Numbered from the stretch's first letter, positions 17,751-26,118 are shown. The stretch: 41,870 nucleotides of DNA from JAJRRH01 sp047638815 (GCA_047638815.1 JBLIMR010000020.1:1-41870); one strand, 5' to 3'. A program made the numbers and translations. The notes: a model not told the origin generated them from the sequence alone.

Positions 17751-18044
17751 ATGACAACACCAACTTCTCATATAAAATTCGAATTGGATACGACCCTCAA
17801 CGAAATTTTAGAAAGATGTTTAAAATATTCTTCTCTAAATCCTGGCATAAACAACTCTGCAATATCAGATATAGTTAATGATGCCACTAAATTGAAATCG
17901 GAGATCAGTAACCTTATATTTGAAACGGAAAGGAAAAAAGATAAAGAGAAATTGGGGTCATCATTGCAGTTTATTCAAAACGAACTCGGTAAGAAATCAG
18001 AACACCTTAGAAGTCGAATTGCTGGTCTGTCACGATTGGTATAA
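17751..18044 (+). CDS. Small helical protein of unknown function upstream of gldH
   Basis: 97 residues. I do not recognise the family. It is predicted largely helical, with a heptad-like charged stretch at about 45-80 (ATKLKSEISNLIFETERKKDKEK) and no signal peptide or membrane segment, so cytoplasmic. A CATGTTTG box at 17711-17718 with a TTG 16 bases upstream is a plausible promoter. It lies 88 bases before gldH in the same direction and may share its transcript. Real-gene status is supported by the uninterrupted frame between two non-coding gaps, but not proven. Confidence 0.5.
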   Translation: MTTPTSHIKFELDTTLNEILERCLKYSSLNPGINNSAISDIVNDATKLKSEISNLIFETERKKDKEKLGSSLQFIQNELGKKSEHLRSRIAGLSRLV

Positions 18045-18132
18045 TATCAAGCAAAAACATAATTCTCAATTTTATACGTTTTACTTCCATTACTCTTCCG
18101 AATGATAGAATTTAAAACCAAATGAAATTACC

Positions 18133-18609
18133 ATGTTAAAATATATTGTAGGAGTTTTTTCATTGACAATGCTTTTGTCTTGTCAGCCTGAGGGAAGAGT
18201 ATATAATGAATTTAAAGTTTTGTCTCCAAATTTGGAGTGGTTAAAAAAAGACGTTAGGGTGTTTTCAATACCAGTAAGTCAATCGGAAATTGGCTATAAC
18301 TTAAGTTTGTCATTCAGACATTCGGATGCCTATATGAGAAACAACCTTAAAGTCAAAATAACAGAAACATCGCCAAGTGGAGTGGAAAAGGTGTTAAATC
18401 ACACCGTCAAATTAAAAGACGAGAGTGGGAAGTTTGTTGGAGAGCCAGGATTCGATATCTGGGATGTTGAAGATGTCATTGAGTCCAATTATCAATATTT
18501 AGAAATTGGCACCTATGAATATAAAATAGAGCATCAAATGATCGAAGATCAACTGCACTACGCAATGGATATAGGATTAATTTTAGATGAAGTAATAAAA
18601 TTGGATTAA
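18133..18609 (+). CDS. gldH: Gliding motility lipoprotein GldH
   Basis: 158 residues. The lipoprotein signal MLKYIVGVFSLTMLLSC places the lipidated cysteine at 17. Downstream features match GldH: VYNEFKVL near the mature start, FRHSDAYMRNNLKVKI, then FDIWDVEDVIESNYQYLEIGTYEYKIEHQM. GldH is required for gliding in flavobacteria and probably acts at the outer membrane with the GldK/L/M/N type IX machinery. No other gld gene is in the window. It converges on pepD across a repeat-filled spacer. Confidence 0.85.
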   Translation: MLKYIVGVFSLTMLLSCQPEGRVYNEFKVLSPNLEWLKKDVRVFSIPVSQSEIGYNLSLSFRHSDAYMRNNLKVKITETSPSGVEKVLNHTVKLKDESGKFVGEPGFDIWDVEDVIESNYQYLEIGTYEYKIEHQMIEDQLHYAMDIGLILDEVIKLD

Positions 18610-18626
18610 CAATGATTACAACTAAT

Positions 18627-18756
18627 CTAATGCGATAATGCAGTAATGCTTTAATGCGATAATAATTTAATGTGATCATTGCAACAATGATATATTAATA
18701 CGGTAATAACACAGAACGATTTTCAAATCGACAAATTTTCAAATCTATAAATCAAT
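18627..18756. repeat. Degenerate short AT-rich repeats between convergent genes
   Basis: The spacer between gldH and pepD holds imperfect repeats of a TAATGCGATAATG-like unit, running as AATGCGATAATGC, AGTAATGCTTTAATGCG, ATAATTTAATGTGATC and CAATGATATATTAAT. These are followed by two exact copies of ATTTTCAAATC at 18719-18729 and 18735-18745. There is no coding frame in it. Confidence 0.65.
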
Positions 18757-20220
18757 TTATTTAACCGGTATCGCCTCTAGCGTCTTCAAGAAATATCCCC
18801 AATACTTTTGAACTGATGAGATCTGAACTTTTTCATCTGGTGAATGAGCTCCTCTAATGTTTGGTCCAAATGAAATCATTTCCATTTCAGGATAGTTCGT
18901 TCCTAGGATTCCACACTCCAAGCCCGCATGACATGCAGCTACTTGTGGTTCTTCACCATTGAACATTTCTTTATAAAGATCCCTCATAATTTTCACGATC
19001 TCCGCTCCAGGCCTAGGAGTCCAGCCAGGATAGTCTCCTGAATGTTCTATATCAGAACCAACTTGTTCGTAAGAGGCAGCAATTGAATCAGCCAAATCAA
19101 ATTTTTCAGAATCAACGGAGCTTCTAGTCAAGCATTGAATACTGTATGCGCCATCCTTCACCAATACTCTGGCGAGATTATTTGAGGTTTGAACAAGATC
19201 CTTAATGTCTGGACTCATTCTGTAAATACCATTAGGTGTAGCATAAATAGCTCTGAGTAATTGATCCTGGAAATTAACATTAAGTACATTTTCAGGAGAA
19301 GATGAAGATTCTATCTCAACCGTCATATTTGCATCAGTAGTCCCATGTTCTACTTTCAAAATGGTCGCGATTTCATTGCAATAGTTTTTCCAATCAGCTA
19401 CTTTGTCATTTGGAACGACAACGATAGCGAATGATTCTCTAGGTATGGCATTTCGTAAACTTCCTCCATCTATTGTTTGAACTCGTAATCCAAATTTCTT
19501 TCCAGAATTATAGAGAATACGATTCATGATTTTATTGGCATTCCCAAGTCCCTTATGGATGTCCATTCCAGAATGTCCTCCATTCAATCCTTTAACAGTA
19601 ATCTTGAAAGATTCAGAGTTCTCAGGGGTGTTGTCTTGAGCATATGTGCCTGTTGCTGTAACATCGATACCACCAGCGCATCCAATTGTCAATTCATCAT
19701 CATCTTCTGTATCCAGATTGAGCATGATTTCAGCATCCAGAAAGCCACCTTTAAGGCCTAGCGCTCCAGTCATGCCTGTTTCTTCATCTATAGTGAACAA
19801 TGCTTCAACAGCAGGATGAGGAATGTCTGTGGAACTCAATATTGCCATAATACTTGCAACGCCAATACCATTGTCAGCGCCAAGAGTTGTGCCATCAGCA
19901 TTAACCCAATCACCATTCACTAACATTTTTATTCCTTCTGTGGCAAAATCAAAATTGGTGTCTCCATTTTTTTGATGAACCATATCAAGGTGACTCTGAA
20001 GAACAATTGTTTTCCTGTTTTCCATACCAGAAGTCGCAGGTTTTTTGATAATAACATTACCAACTGAATCAATAACAACTGGAAAGCCTAAGTCTTCGCC
20101 AAAAGATTTTATAAAATTAATGACCTCTTCTTCTTCTTTTGAAGCACGAGGAACGGCATTGAGATCTGAAAAATGATTCCAAAGGGCTTTAGGTTCTAGT
20201 TGTCTTACTGCTTCACTCAT
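18757..20220 (-). CDS. pepD: Aminoacyl-histidine dipeptidase PepD (M20 family)
   Basis: 487 residues, cytoplasmic. Metal-ligand motifs of the M20C family are intact: LQSHLDMVHQ, GADNGIG, IDEETGMTGALGL (general-base Glu and metal Glu), NLDTEDDDELTIGCAGG and a late CHAGLECGIL. The inserted dimerisation domain lies at about 205-390 and contains NGGHSGMDIHKGLGNA. PepD hydrolyses dipeptides such as carnosine-type Xaa-His, and broader dipeptides. It suits the window's peptide-use theme but is 12 kb from that cluster. It has its own promoter upstream. Confidence 0.93.
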   Translation of the reverse strand: MSEAVRQLEPKALWNHFSDLNAVPRASKEEEEVINFIKSFGEDLGFPVVIDSVGNVIIKKPATSGMENRKTIVLQSHLDMVHQKNGDTNFDFATEGIKMLVNGDWVNADGTTLGADNGIGVASIMAILSSTDIPHPAVEALFTIDEETGMTGALGLKGGFLDAEIMLNLDTEDDDELTIGCAGGIDVTATGTYAQDNTPENSESFKITVKGLNGGHSGMDIHKGLGNANKIMNRILYNSGKKFGLRVQTIDGGSLRNAIPRESFAIVVVPNDKVADWKNYCNEIATILKVEHGTTDANMTVEIESSSSPENVLNVNFQDQLLRAIYATPNGIYRMSPDIKDLVQTSNNLARVLVKDGAYSIQCLTRSSVDSEKFDLADSIAASYEQVGSDIEHSGDYPGWTPRPGAEIVKIMRDLYKEMFNGEEPQVAACHAGLECGILGTNYPEMEMISFGPNIRGAHSPDEKVQISSVQKYWGYFLKTLEAIPVK

Positions 20221-20246
20221 GGTTTTGGTTTTTTTTAATTGGTTGG

Positions 20247-20254
20247 CAAATCTA
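20247..20254 (-). promoter_or_regulatory. -7 element for pepD
   Basis: Leftward TAGATTTG (plus-strand CAAATCTA) is an exact TAnnTTTG match 26 bases before the pepD ATG. No clear -33 TTG is present. Confidence 0.5.
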
Positions 20255-20346
20255 ATTAATTATGAATTACTGAGAATGTCTTATAATCGCATATAACAAG
20301 CTACGCGGAAAAGTGACAAATAAAAAAACTCAAGCCCATATGCCTC

Positions 20347-20464
20347 AACAGATTTCTCTCCCGATAGCCATCGGGACGTTCCTCCTTCGAAATGACCTCC
20401 TTTAGAATAATGCTCAATGACAGAGTCATTCTGAGCGCAACGCAGTGAAGCGTGAGAATCTGTT
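20347..20464. repeat. Palindromic intergenic repeat (REP-like)
   Basis: The ends AACAGATTTCTC (20347-20358) and GAGAATCTGTT (20454-20464) are inverted copies. A second inverted pair lies inside: TTCGAAATGAC near 20387 and GTCATTCTGAGC near 20425. The left arm also holds a tight hairpin, CCCGAT-AGCC-ATCGGG. The sequence resembles a family of repeats scattered between genes in many Bacteroidota. There is no frame and no target-site duplication that I can see. Confidence 0.7.
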
Positions 20465-20510
20465 TAACAATTACCAAGTAACGCCAACAAAGTAATTATT
20501 GCCAACTAAA

Positions 20511-20536
20511 AAACTTCCAACTCCAAACTTCCAACT
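20511..20536. repeat. Two 12-bp direct repeats
   Basis: AAACTTCCAACT occurs exactly at 20511-20522 and 20525-20536, offset by 14 bases. It lies in the 452-base gene-free gap between pepD and htpG, between the palindromic repeat and the htpG promoter region. Confidence 0.7.
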
Positions 20537-20594
20537 TCTCACCCAATCAACCCTGTCTCTTTTTCCGATTTCTTTCCTATCACACCGCTTAGAA

Positions 20595-20634
20595 TGACAT
20601 TTTGACACAAATAACACCTTGGTACATCTTTTGA
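20595..20634 (+). promoter_or_regulatory. Candidate sigma-54-like promoter of htpG
   Basis: TTGGTAC at 20619-20625 followed after five bases by TTGA at 20631-20634 resembles the -24/-12 pattern TGGYAC-N5-TTGC, with GA in place of the usual GC. Just upstream, TGACATTTTGACA (20595-20607) holds two TGACA copies. The start codon is 38 bases after the -12 box. The assignment is inference; a standard promoter is not evident. Confidence 0.35.
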
Positions 20635-20672
20635 AAAGGACCAATCACGTTAAATAGAACAAAACAAGAAAA

Positions 20673-22559
20673 ATGAATAAAGGCAGCATTAAGGTAGAAG
20701 CGGACAATATTTTCCCTGTAATAAAGAAATTTTTATACTCTGATCATGAGATCTTCTTGAGAGAGTTAGTGTCTAACGCTGTAGATGCAACACAAAAGCT
20801 GAAAACGCTTTCAAACATTGGTGAGCACAAAGGCAAAATTTCGAAAGCGCAAGTAGAAATCATTCTGAATAAAGATGCAAAAACACTTACCGTTCGTGAT
20901 TACGGAATTGGCATGACAGCTGAAGAGGTGGAAAAATACATCAATCAAATTGCTTTCTCTGGTGCAGAGGAGTTTGTAAATAAATACAAAGATCAATCGG
21001 AAGCAATTATTGGCCATTTTGGTCTAGGTTTTTATTCAGCGTTTATGGTGGCTGATCGTGTTGAGATTTTATCTAAATCTCAAAAACCGAATTCAACACC
21101 TATTCATTGGGAATGTGACGGAAGTCCGAATTATGAAATGAATGAGGATGTCAAGAAGAAAACTAAGGGAACAGACATCATCCTTCATATTTCTGAAGAT
21201 TCTATCGAGTTTTTAGAAAACCAAAGAATTCAAGGCATACTAGATAAATACTGTAAATTTTTACCTGTTGAAATAGTATTCGGAACGAAGACCAACCAGG
21301 AAGAAGATGGTAAAGATGAAGAAGGAAAGCCGAAGTATAAATCTGTTGAAGTGCCTAACATCATCAACAACACTTCTCCAGCTTGGACGAAAGCCCCTGC
21401 AGATTTAGAAAAAGAAGATTACAATAGCTTTTACAGAGAGCTATATCCAATGACATTTGAGGACCCTTTATTTCACATTCATTTGAATGTGGACTATCCA
21501 TTCAACTTAACAGGGATTCTATATTTCCCAAAATTGGATAATAAAATTGAAATTCAGAAAAACAAGATTAATTTATATTCGAATCAAGTATTTATTACTG
21601 ATGATGTAAAAGATATTGTTCCTGAATTTTTGACACTATTACATGGTGTAATTGATTCACCAGATATTCCACTTAATGTTTCGAGGTCATATTTGCAAAG
21701 TGACCATAATGTGAAGAAAATTTCTAATCACATTATGAAAAAAGTGGTAGACAAACTTTCCAAAATGTTCAAGAATGACCGAGAGGATTTTGAATCTAAA
21801 TGGGATGACATTAAAGTATTTATTGAATATGGAATGCTTACACAAGAGAAGTTTCATGACAAGGCAAAAGAATTTTACTTGCTAAAGGATACAGATGGTA
21901 AGTATTACACCATGGAGGAGTATAAGACCAAAGTAGAGATTACACAAAAGAACAAAAGCGATAAAGTGGTGATGCTTTATTCGCATGACGTTGAAGCGCA
22001 TGATATTTATGTCAATTCTGCAACAGAGAGAGGGTATAATGTATTGATCATGGATAGTCCTTTGACTAGTCACATTACAACCAAACTTGAGCAAAACGAT
22101 ACAAACATCAGTTTCGCTCGTGTTGATTCTAATACGGTTGACAAATTGATCGAAAAGGATGAAGAGATTCCTTCTAAATTAAGCAAGGAAGAGGAGGAGA
22201 AATTCAAGCCAGTTGTTGAGGAATTGCTTGATAAAGCAAAATTCACTGTAGGGTTCGAAAGCATGAGCGAAAAAGATGCCCCAATGCTGATCACACAGTC
22301 TGAGTTTATGAGAAGAATGCAAGAACAACAGGCTTCTGGTGGAGGCGGTGGAATGATGATGGGGAACTTGCCAGAGATGTACAATCTAACGGTAAATGGA
22401 AATCATCCTTTAATAGGAAAGATAATTGCAGAGAAGAGTGATAAGAAAAAATCAAACTTGGCTCAACAGGCTCTTGATTTGGCATTGCTTTCTCAAGGTC
22501 TCTTGAGGGGTAAAAAGTTGACTAACTTTATCTCAAGAAGCATTAACCTGATAGATTAA
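20673..22559 (+). CDS. htpG: Molecular chaperone HtpG (Hsp90)
   Basis: 628 residues. The N-terminal GHKL ATPase has FLRELVSNAVDATQK (Asn/Asp nucleotide contacts), DYGIGMTAEEV and GHFGLGFYSAFMV. The middle domain contains the conserved LNVSRSYLQ (catalytic Arg). The C-terminal dimerisation domain ends the protein. A glycine-rich GGGGGMMMG stretch at about 555 is a variable linker. HtpG is a cytoplasmic ATP-dependent chaperone. The gap to the next gene is 15 bases, so lemA could be read through from its promoter. Confidence 0.95.
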   Translation: MNKGSIKVEADNIFPVIKKFLYSDHEIFLRELVSNAVDATQKLKTLSNIGEHKGKISKAQVEIILNKDAKTLTVRDYGIGMTAEEVEKYINQIAFSGAEEFVNKYKDQSEAIIGHFGLGFYSAFMVADRVEILSKSQKPNSTPIHWECDGSPNYEMNEDVKKKTKGTDIILHISEDSIEFLENQRIQGILDKYCKFLPVEIVFGTKTNQEEDGKDEEGKPKYKSVEVPNIINNTSPAWTKAPADLEKEDYNSFYRELYPMTFEDPLFHIHLNVDYPFNLTGILYFPKLDNKIEIQKNKINLYSNQVFITDDVKDIVPEFLTLLHGVIDSPDIPLNVSRSYLQSDHNVKKISNHIMKKVVDKLSKMFKNDREDFESKWDDIKVFIEYGMLTQEKFHDKAKEFYLLKDTDGKYYTMEEYKTKVEITQKNKSDKVVMLYSHDVEAHDIYVNSATERGYNVLIMDSPLTSHITTKLEQNDTNISFARVDSNTVDKLIEKDEEIPSKLSKEEEEKFKPVVEELLDKAKFTVGFESMSEKDAPMLITQSEFMRRMQEQQASGGGGGMMMGNLPEMYNLTVNGNHPLIGKIIAEKSDKKKSNLAQQALDLALLSQGLLRGKKLTNFISRSINLID

Positions 22560-22574
22560 GAAAAACACAAATAG

Positions 22575-23174
22575 ATGAAAAAATCGATAATAATCCTTAT
22601 TGTATTTGCAGTAGTAATGGGATTCTTCGCAATAAAACCGTACAATAATATGGTTGACTTGGATGTAGAAGCTGATGGTAGTTGGTCAGAAGTGGAAACC
22701 CAATATGAAAGACGGTTTGCTTTAATTGATAACTTAGTGAAAACAGTAAAAGCATCTGCTGATTTTGAGAAATCAACATTGGTAGAAGTGACTGAGGCTA
22801 GAGCATCAGCTTTTAAAGCGATGCAGGGATCTAACGGTGGACGAGACCTGAGTCAGGTCAATAAAGCTGATAGTAAACTTAATATGGCCGTTGGTGGAAT
22901 GAGAGGCATGTTAATGGGTTATGCAGAAAAGTACCCTGACCTTAAATCTACCCAAGCGTTTAGAGACCTTATGGTTCAGTTAGAAGGAACCGAGAACAGA
23001 ATAGCCAAGGCTCGTGGAGATTTTAATGAGGATGTAAAGGTTTATAATAAAGTAGTAATGAAATTTCCGAATAATATGACCGCAGGAGTTTTCGGTTTTG
23101 GTGAAAGAGACTACTTCGAAGCAACGGATGGTTCTGAGAATGCACCTGATGTTGGAGAAACTTTTGGTAATTAA
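22575..23174 (+). CDS. LemA family protein
   Basis: 199 residues. A single N-terminal membrane segment (about 3-20) is followed by the LemA helical bundle: YNNMVDLDVEADGSWSEVETQYERR with the family's LIDNLVKTVK next. LemA proteins are membrane-anchored with the N-terminus outside; their role is unclear, though they recur next to TPM-domain genes as here. The stop codon TAA overlaps the next ATG by one base (TAATG), so translation is coupled. Confidence 0.9.
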   Translation: MKKSIIILIVFAVVMGFFAIKPYNNMVDLDVEADGSWSEVETQYERRFALIDNLVKTVKASADFEKSTLVEVTEARASAFKAMQGSNGGRDLSQVNKADSKLNMAVGGMRGMLMGYAEKYPDLKSTQAFRDLMVQLEGTENRIAKARGDFNEDVKVYNKVVMKFPNNMTAGVFGFGERDYFEATDGSENAPDVGETFGN

Positions 23175-23617
23175 TGAGTGATTATCTAGATTTTTTCACC
23201 CACGCTGAGGCTCTTCAAATAAAAGAGGCCATACAATCTGCTGAGAAAAAAACATCTGGAGAAATTAGGGTTCATATTGAAGATTATTGCAATCATCTAG
23301 TTATGGATCGTGCAACGCAAGTTTTCAATAAACTTAAAATGAGTGATACAAAAGAGCGCAATGGGGTGCTCTTTTATATTTCTGTAAAGGATCGGGACTT
23401 CGCGGTTATAGGAGATGAAGGCATTCACGCCAAAGTGATTGACGGGTATTGGGAAGATTTGTGTCGAGAGATGGAGAAATTTTTTCGAAGCGCGCATTTT
23501 GTTGAAGGACTTGTGCAAGCCATTCATAAAGCGGCAGATTCTTTAGCTACATATTTTCCATTTCAGTTGGATGATGCGAATGAACTGTCGGATGATATAT
23601 CTGTTGGCCATATATGA
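23174..23617 (+). CDS. TPM-domain protein without signal peptide
   Basis: 147 residues covering one TPM (YgcG/Psb32) domain. Recognisable parts are FTHAEALQIKEAIQSAEKKTSGEIRVHI, the NGVLFYISVKDRDFAVIGDEGIH strand pair and LVQAIHKAADSL. It has no signal or membrane segment, so is probably cytoplasmic or membrane-associated through a partner. It overlaps lemA by 1 base and the next TPM gene by 4 (ATGA). In other bacteria the LemA-TPM-TPM trio is linked to membrane-protein or photosystem repair; the function here is unknown. Confidence 0.85.
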   Translation: MSDYLDFFTHAEALQIKEAIQSAEKKTSGEIRVHIEDYCNHLVMDRATQVFNKLKMSDTKERNGVLFYISVKDRDFAVIGDEGIHAKVIDGYWEDLCREMEKFFRSAHFVEGLVQAIHKAADSLATYFPFQLDDANELSDDISVGHI

Positions 23618-24471
23618 TGATCATGCAAGCGATCAAATCTAATTTCATGGTAGCACTCTTGTTGATGCTTCTTTTACAGATTGACTCTTTTGGTCAAGAT
23701 GATAATTGCATTCCAGAAAAACCGAAAAACGAAAACTTTTTGGTTCACGATTTGGCAAATGTTTTAAGCAGCCGCGAATCAACTTCCTTGAATAAAAAAT
23801 TGGTCAATTTCGCTAAAGAATCATCCAATCATATTTTGGTTCTGACGGTTAATGATCTGTGTGATTTTTCTCCAAATCAATTCGCATATAAAGTTGGTGA
23901 CCTTTGGGGCGTTGGACAAGCAGATGAAGATAACGGAGTCGTGTTTCTCATTAAAAACAAAACGAAAGACAGTAAAGGGGAAATATATATTGCTCCTGGA
24001 AGAGGACTTGAGGGCGCCATACCAGATTTGTTAGCAAGTAGAATTATCGAAGAAGTTATTATTCCTCATTTTAAAACAGGAAATCTAGCTAAAGGTATAA
24101 ATGAAGGAGTGGATGATATTATGCTTTTAGCTAAAGGGGAGTATAATGAAGAGGTAGAGTTAGGCAATGATGCTACGAAAGAAATTGGTTTTTTCTTTTT
24201 GTTCTTTTTCATTCTGATTCTTGTAATCGTCATAACTACTCACAGAAAAGTTAGCAACTATGCCACAATAAACAACATTGGTTTTTGGACCGCATATCAT
24301 TTGTTAAACAAACAAAGCATAGGTAGAAACGGTATGCCCAATACACGTAATCGAGGTAGTAGAGGAGGATATATAGGTGGTTTCCCTTCAAGAGGTGGAG
24401 GGGGAATGGGAGGCTTTGGTGGTTTTGGTGGTGGTAGTTTTGGAGGAGGAGGAGCTGGCGGAAGCTGGTAG
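23614..24471 (+). CDS. Exported TPM-domain protein with glycine-rich tail (YgcG-like)
   Basis: 285 residues. The signal peptide covers about 9-27 (ending DSFG|Q). The TPM domain follows (about 38-170) with VHDLANVLSSRESTSLN, DNGVVFLIKN and IYIAPGRGLEGAIPD. One membrane helix lies at about 190-210 and the tail from 240 is Gly/Arg-rich, ending GGGGAGGSW. This architecture matches YgcG-type proteins with an external TPM domain and a cytoplasmic low-complexity tail. The first ATG overlaps the previous stop; two further ATGs (23617, 23623) are alternatives. Confidence 0.87.
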   Translation: MMIMQAIKSNFMVALLLMLLLQIDSFGQDDNCIPEKPKNENFLVHDLANVLSSRESTSLNKKLVNFAKESSNHILVLTVNDLCDFSPNQFAYKVGDLWGVGQADEDNGVVFLIKNKTKDSKGEIYIAPGRGLEGAIPDLLASRIIEEVIIPHFKTGNLAKGINEGVDDIMLLAKGEYNEEVELGNDATKEIGFFFLFFFILILVIVITTHRKVSNYATINNIGFWTAYHLLNKQSIGRNGMPNTRNRGSRGGYIGGFPSRGGGGMGGFGGFGGGSFGGGGAGGSW

Positions 24472-24834
24472 TTTTTCACACTTTTATCAAGGTAATTTCG
24501 TTGTTTGTCATTGTTGAAAAATAAAAAATGACGTTTTGAAATTTTGAAAATATATTTTGAAAAGTGATTTAATGTGACTAGTGATTTTTCAAAATGTAAA
24601 CTATTTGACTAGAATTAACTTTGCTAATCTATGTTGTCAACTTTGTTTTCAGTACGTTATGTTTCTATTTCAAAATTGTTTGAAATTTGCCGTAAGAGAA
24701 TCTTTAGAACAAACAAATTATATTCTTTTAAGAAGAAAATAATTATCATTTATTTGTACACTGTCCAACATCCTAGGGCAGGTAATTAATTGAAGATGTT
24801 TTTAAAGAAATTTTCAAATTCTATTAACATATCA

Positions 24835-24893
24835 TTGGTGGTTACTTTTATTTGCATACATTTAGAACATGGAGAAAGGAAATAAACTTTCTC
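24835..24893 (+). promoter_or_regulatory. Promoter and hairpin leader of the 84-residue protein gene
   Basis: The 481-base gap between the TPM operon and the next gene holds no coding frame. TTG at 24835-24837, 19 bases, then TACATTTA at 24857-24864 fits the -33/-7 pattern with one mismatch. Just downstream GAGAAAG (24872-24878) and CTTTCTC (24887-24893) form a 7-bp hairpin with no U-tract after it. The remaining leader to the ATG at 24953 is about 60 bases. Confidence 0.45.
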
Positions 24894-24952
24894 ATTGTGA
24901 TTACAAATCATAGACTTTAATTACACTAACACATTAATACCAAAAACAAAGT

Positions 24953-25207
24953 ATGGATAACTACGACCGCTTAATACTAGAGATTATAAGCAGCCATAAA
25001 CAAAAAGGTTACGCCAACAATATTAGACTCACGGAACTAGAAAAAGAATTTTGGAAATCGATAGATTCTCACCAAGAACTATCTATTGGACATGGAAGAA
25101 TAGGAGAAAGGATAACGAAATTATACATCGGTGAATTTATTGTTAATCGTAACGGTTATACATTGACTAAAAGAGGCAGATTGCAATTGAGCAATATGGA
25201 TGATTAG
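24953..25207 (+). CDS. Small protein of unknown function, possibly winged-helix
   Basis: 84 residues, no signal or membrane segment. I do not recognise the family. The layout of helices, then a basic segment (GHGRIGERITKLYIGEFIVNR) and a C-terminal beta-hairpin with YTLTKRGRLQL resembles small winged-helix proteins, where the last motif often reads YxLTxxGR. That is inference from pattern only. It is monocistronic, with a promoter and hairpin leader upstream and a strong terminator 17 bases beyond its stop. Confidence 0.6.
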   Translation: MDNYDRLILEIISSHKQKGYANNIRLTELEKEFWKSIDSHQELSIGHGRIGERITKLYIGEFIVNRNGYTLTKRGRLQLSNMDD

Positions 25208-25223
25208 TTAATTCAAATGGTTG

Positions 25224-25264
25224 AAAAAATCCCTGCTTCATTTTTGAGGTAGGGATTTTTTTTG
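25224..25264 (+). terminator. Intrinsic terminator
   Basis: AAAAAATCCCT (25224-25234) pairs with AGGGATTTTTT (25251-25261), followed by further T residues to 25263. It ends the 84-residue protein transcript and isolates it from the isomerase genes. Confidence 0.8.
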
Positions 25265-25324
25265 TTTTAAAAATTTGATGTTACTCATATTGTCATAAGG
25301 TCCATAGATTATTCAATAGATTGT

Positions 25325-25332
25325 TATTTTTG
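25325..25332 (+). promoter_or_regulatory. -7 element for the isomerase pair
   Basis: TATTTTTG is an exact TAnnTTTG match 21 bases before the ATG at 25354. Because it is inside the nominal open frame that starts at the TTG at 25321, it supports the later ATG as the true start. Confidence 0.55.
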
Positions 25333-25353
25333 CGGGGTATAAAAACAATTATT

Positions 25354-26091
25354 ATGAAATACTTAAAATTAACATCATTCTTATTATTAACATTATTCAT
25401 GTGGTCTTGCACCAATGACAAACCATCTTCCGTTAAAGGAGATAGTGAAAATAAATTAGAAGTGAAAAAAGATGCTAAATCAATATCAAAAATTGCATCT
25501 AAGGAAAAAGCAATCGTAAAAGAAGATCCATCTCAAGGTGTTTTCGCAATTGTAAGTACAGACAAGGGAGATGTAAAAATTAAATTAGCCTATCAAAGAG
25601 CACCAGTGACTGTAGCAAACTTTGTTGCACTTGCAGAAGGAAATATGGAAAATAACCTTCGTGGCAAAGGAGAACCATTTTATGACGGACTTAACTTTCA
25701 TCGAGTGATAAGTAAACACAATGGAGATCCTCAGGACTTTATGATTCAAGGTGGATGTCCTCAAATGAATGGTAGTGGGAATCCTGGATATAAATTTCAA
25801 GATGAATTTCACCTGGAATTACGTCATAATAAGCCTGGAACCTTATCAATGGCAAACTCAGGACCTAAGACGAATGGTAGTCAGTTTTTCATAACAGTGA
25901 CGCCAACGCCTCATCTTGACAGAAGACATAGTGTATTCGGTTATGTAATAGAAGGACTGGATGTGGTGACAAATAAAATTAAAAAAGGGGATAGCATCAA
26001 TAGCATTAAAATTGAAAGGGTAGGGGACAATGCTCAGAATTTTGATGCCATGGCTATTTTTAACGAAAGAGCACAAGTCGTAAAGAGATAA
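25354..26091 (+). CDS. Lipoprotein cyclophilin-type peptidyl-prolyl isomerase
   Basis: 245 residues from ATG 25354. The signal MKYLKLTSFLLLTLFMWSC gives a lipidated Cys19, so the protein is anchored in the envelope. A Lys/Ser-rich linker (about 20-60) leads to a cyclophilin domain with FHRVIS (the active-site Arg), FMIQGGCPQ and SQFFITVTPTPHLDRRHSVFG. It speeds cis-trans isomerisation of prolyl bonds in exported proteins. The TTG at 25321 would put the promoter inside the gene and bury the signal. It is followed after 27 bases by a paralogue without a signal. Confidence 0.9.
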   Translation: MKYLKLTSFLLLTLFMWSCTNDKPSSVKGDSENKLEVKKDAKSISKIASKEKAIVKEDPSQGVFAIVSTDKGDVKIKLAYQRAPVTVANFVALAEGNMENNLRGKGEPFYDGLNFHRVISKHNGDPQDFMIQGGCPQMNGSGNPGYKFQDEFHLELRHNKPGTLSMANSGPKTNGSQFFITVTPTPHLDRRHSVFGYVIEGLDVVTNKIKKGDSINSIKIERVGDNAQNFDAMAIFNERAQVVKR

Positions 26092-26118
26092 TTTTAACAC
26101 AACTCAAGAGATAAGATA

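Noticed and set aside
24297..24479. Leftward proline-rich frame opposite the glycine-rich tail
   Set aside because: It is the antisense of a Gly/Arg-rich low-complexity coding end, which always yields a Pro-rich shadow.
25321..25353. TTG start for the lipoprotein isomerase
   Set aside because: The exact -7 box lies within this stretch and the signal peptide begins only at the ATG at 25354.
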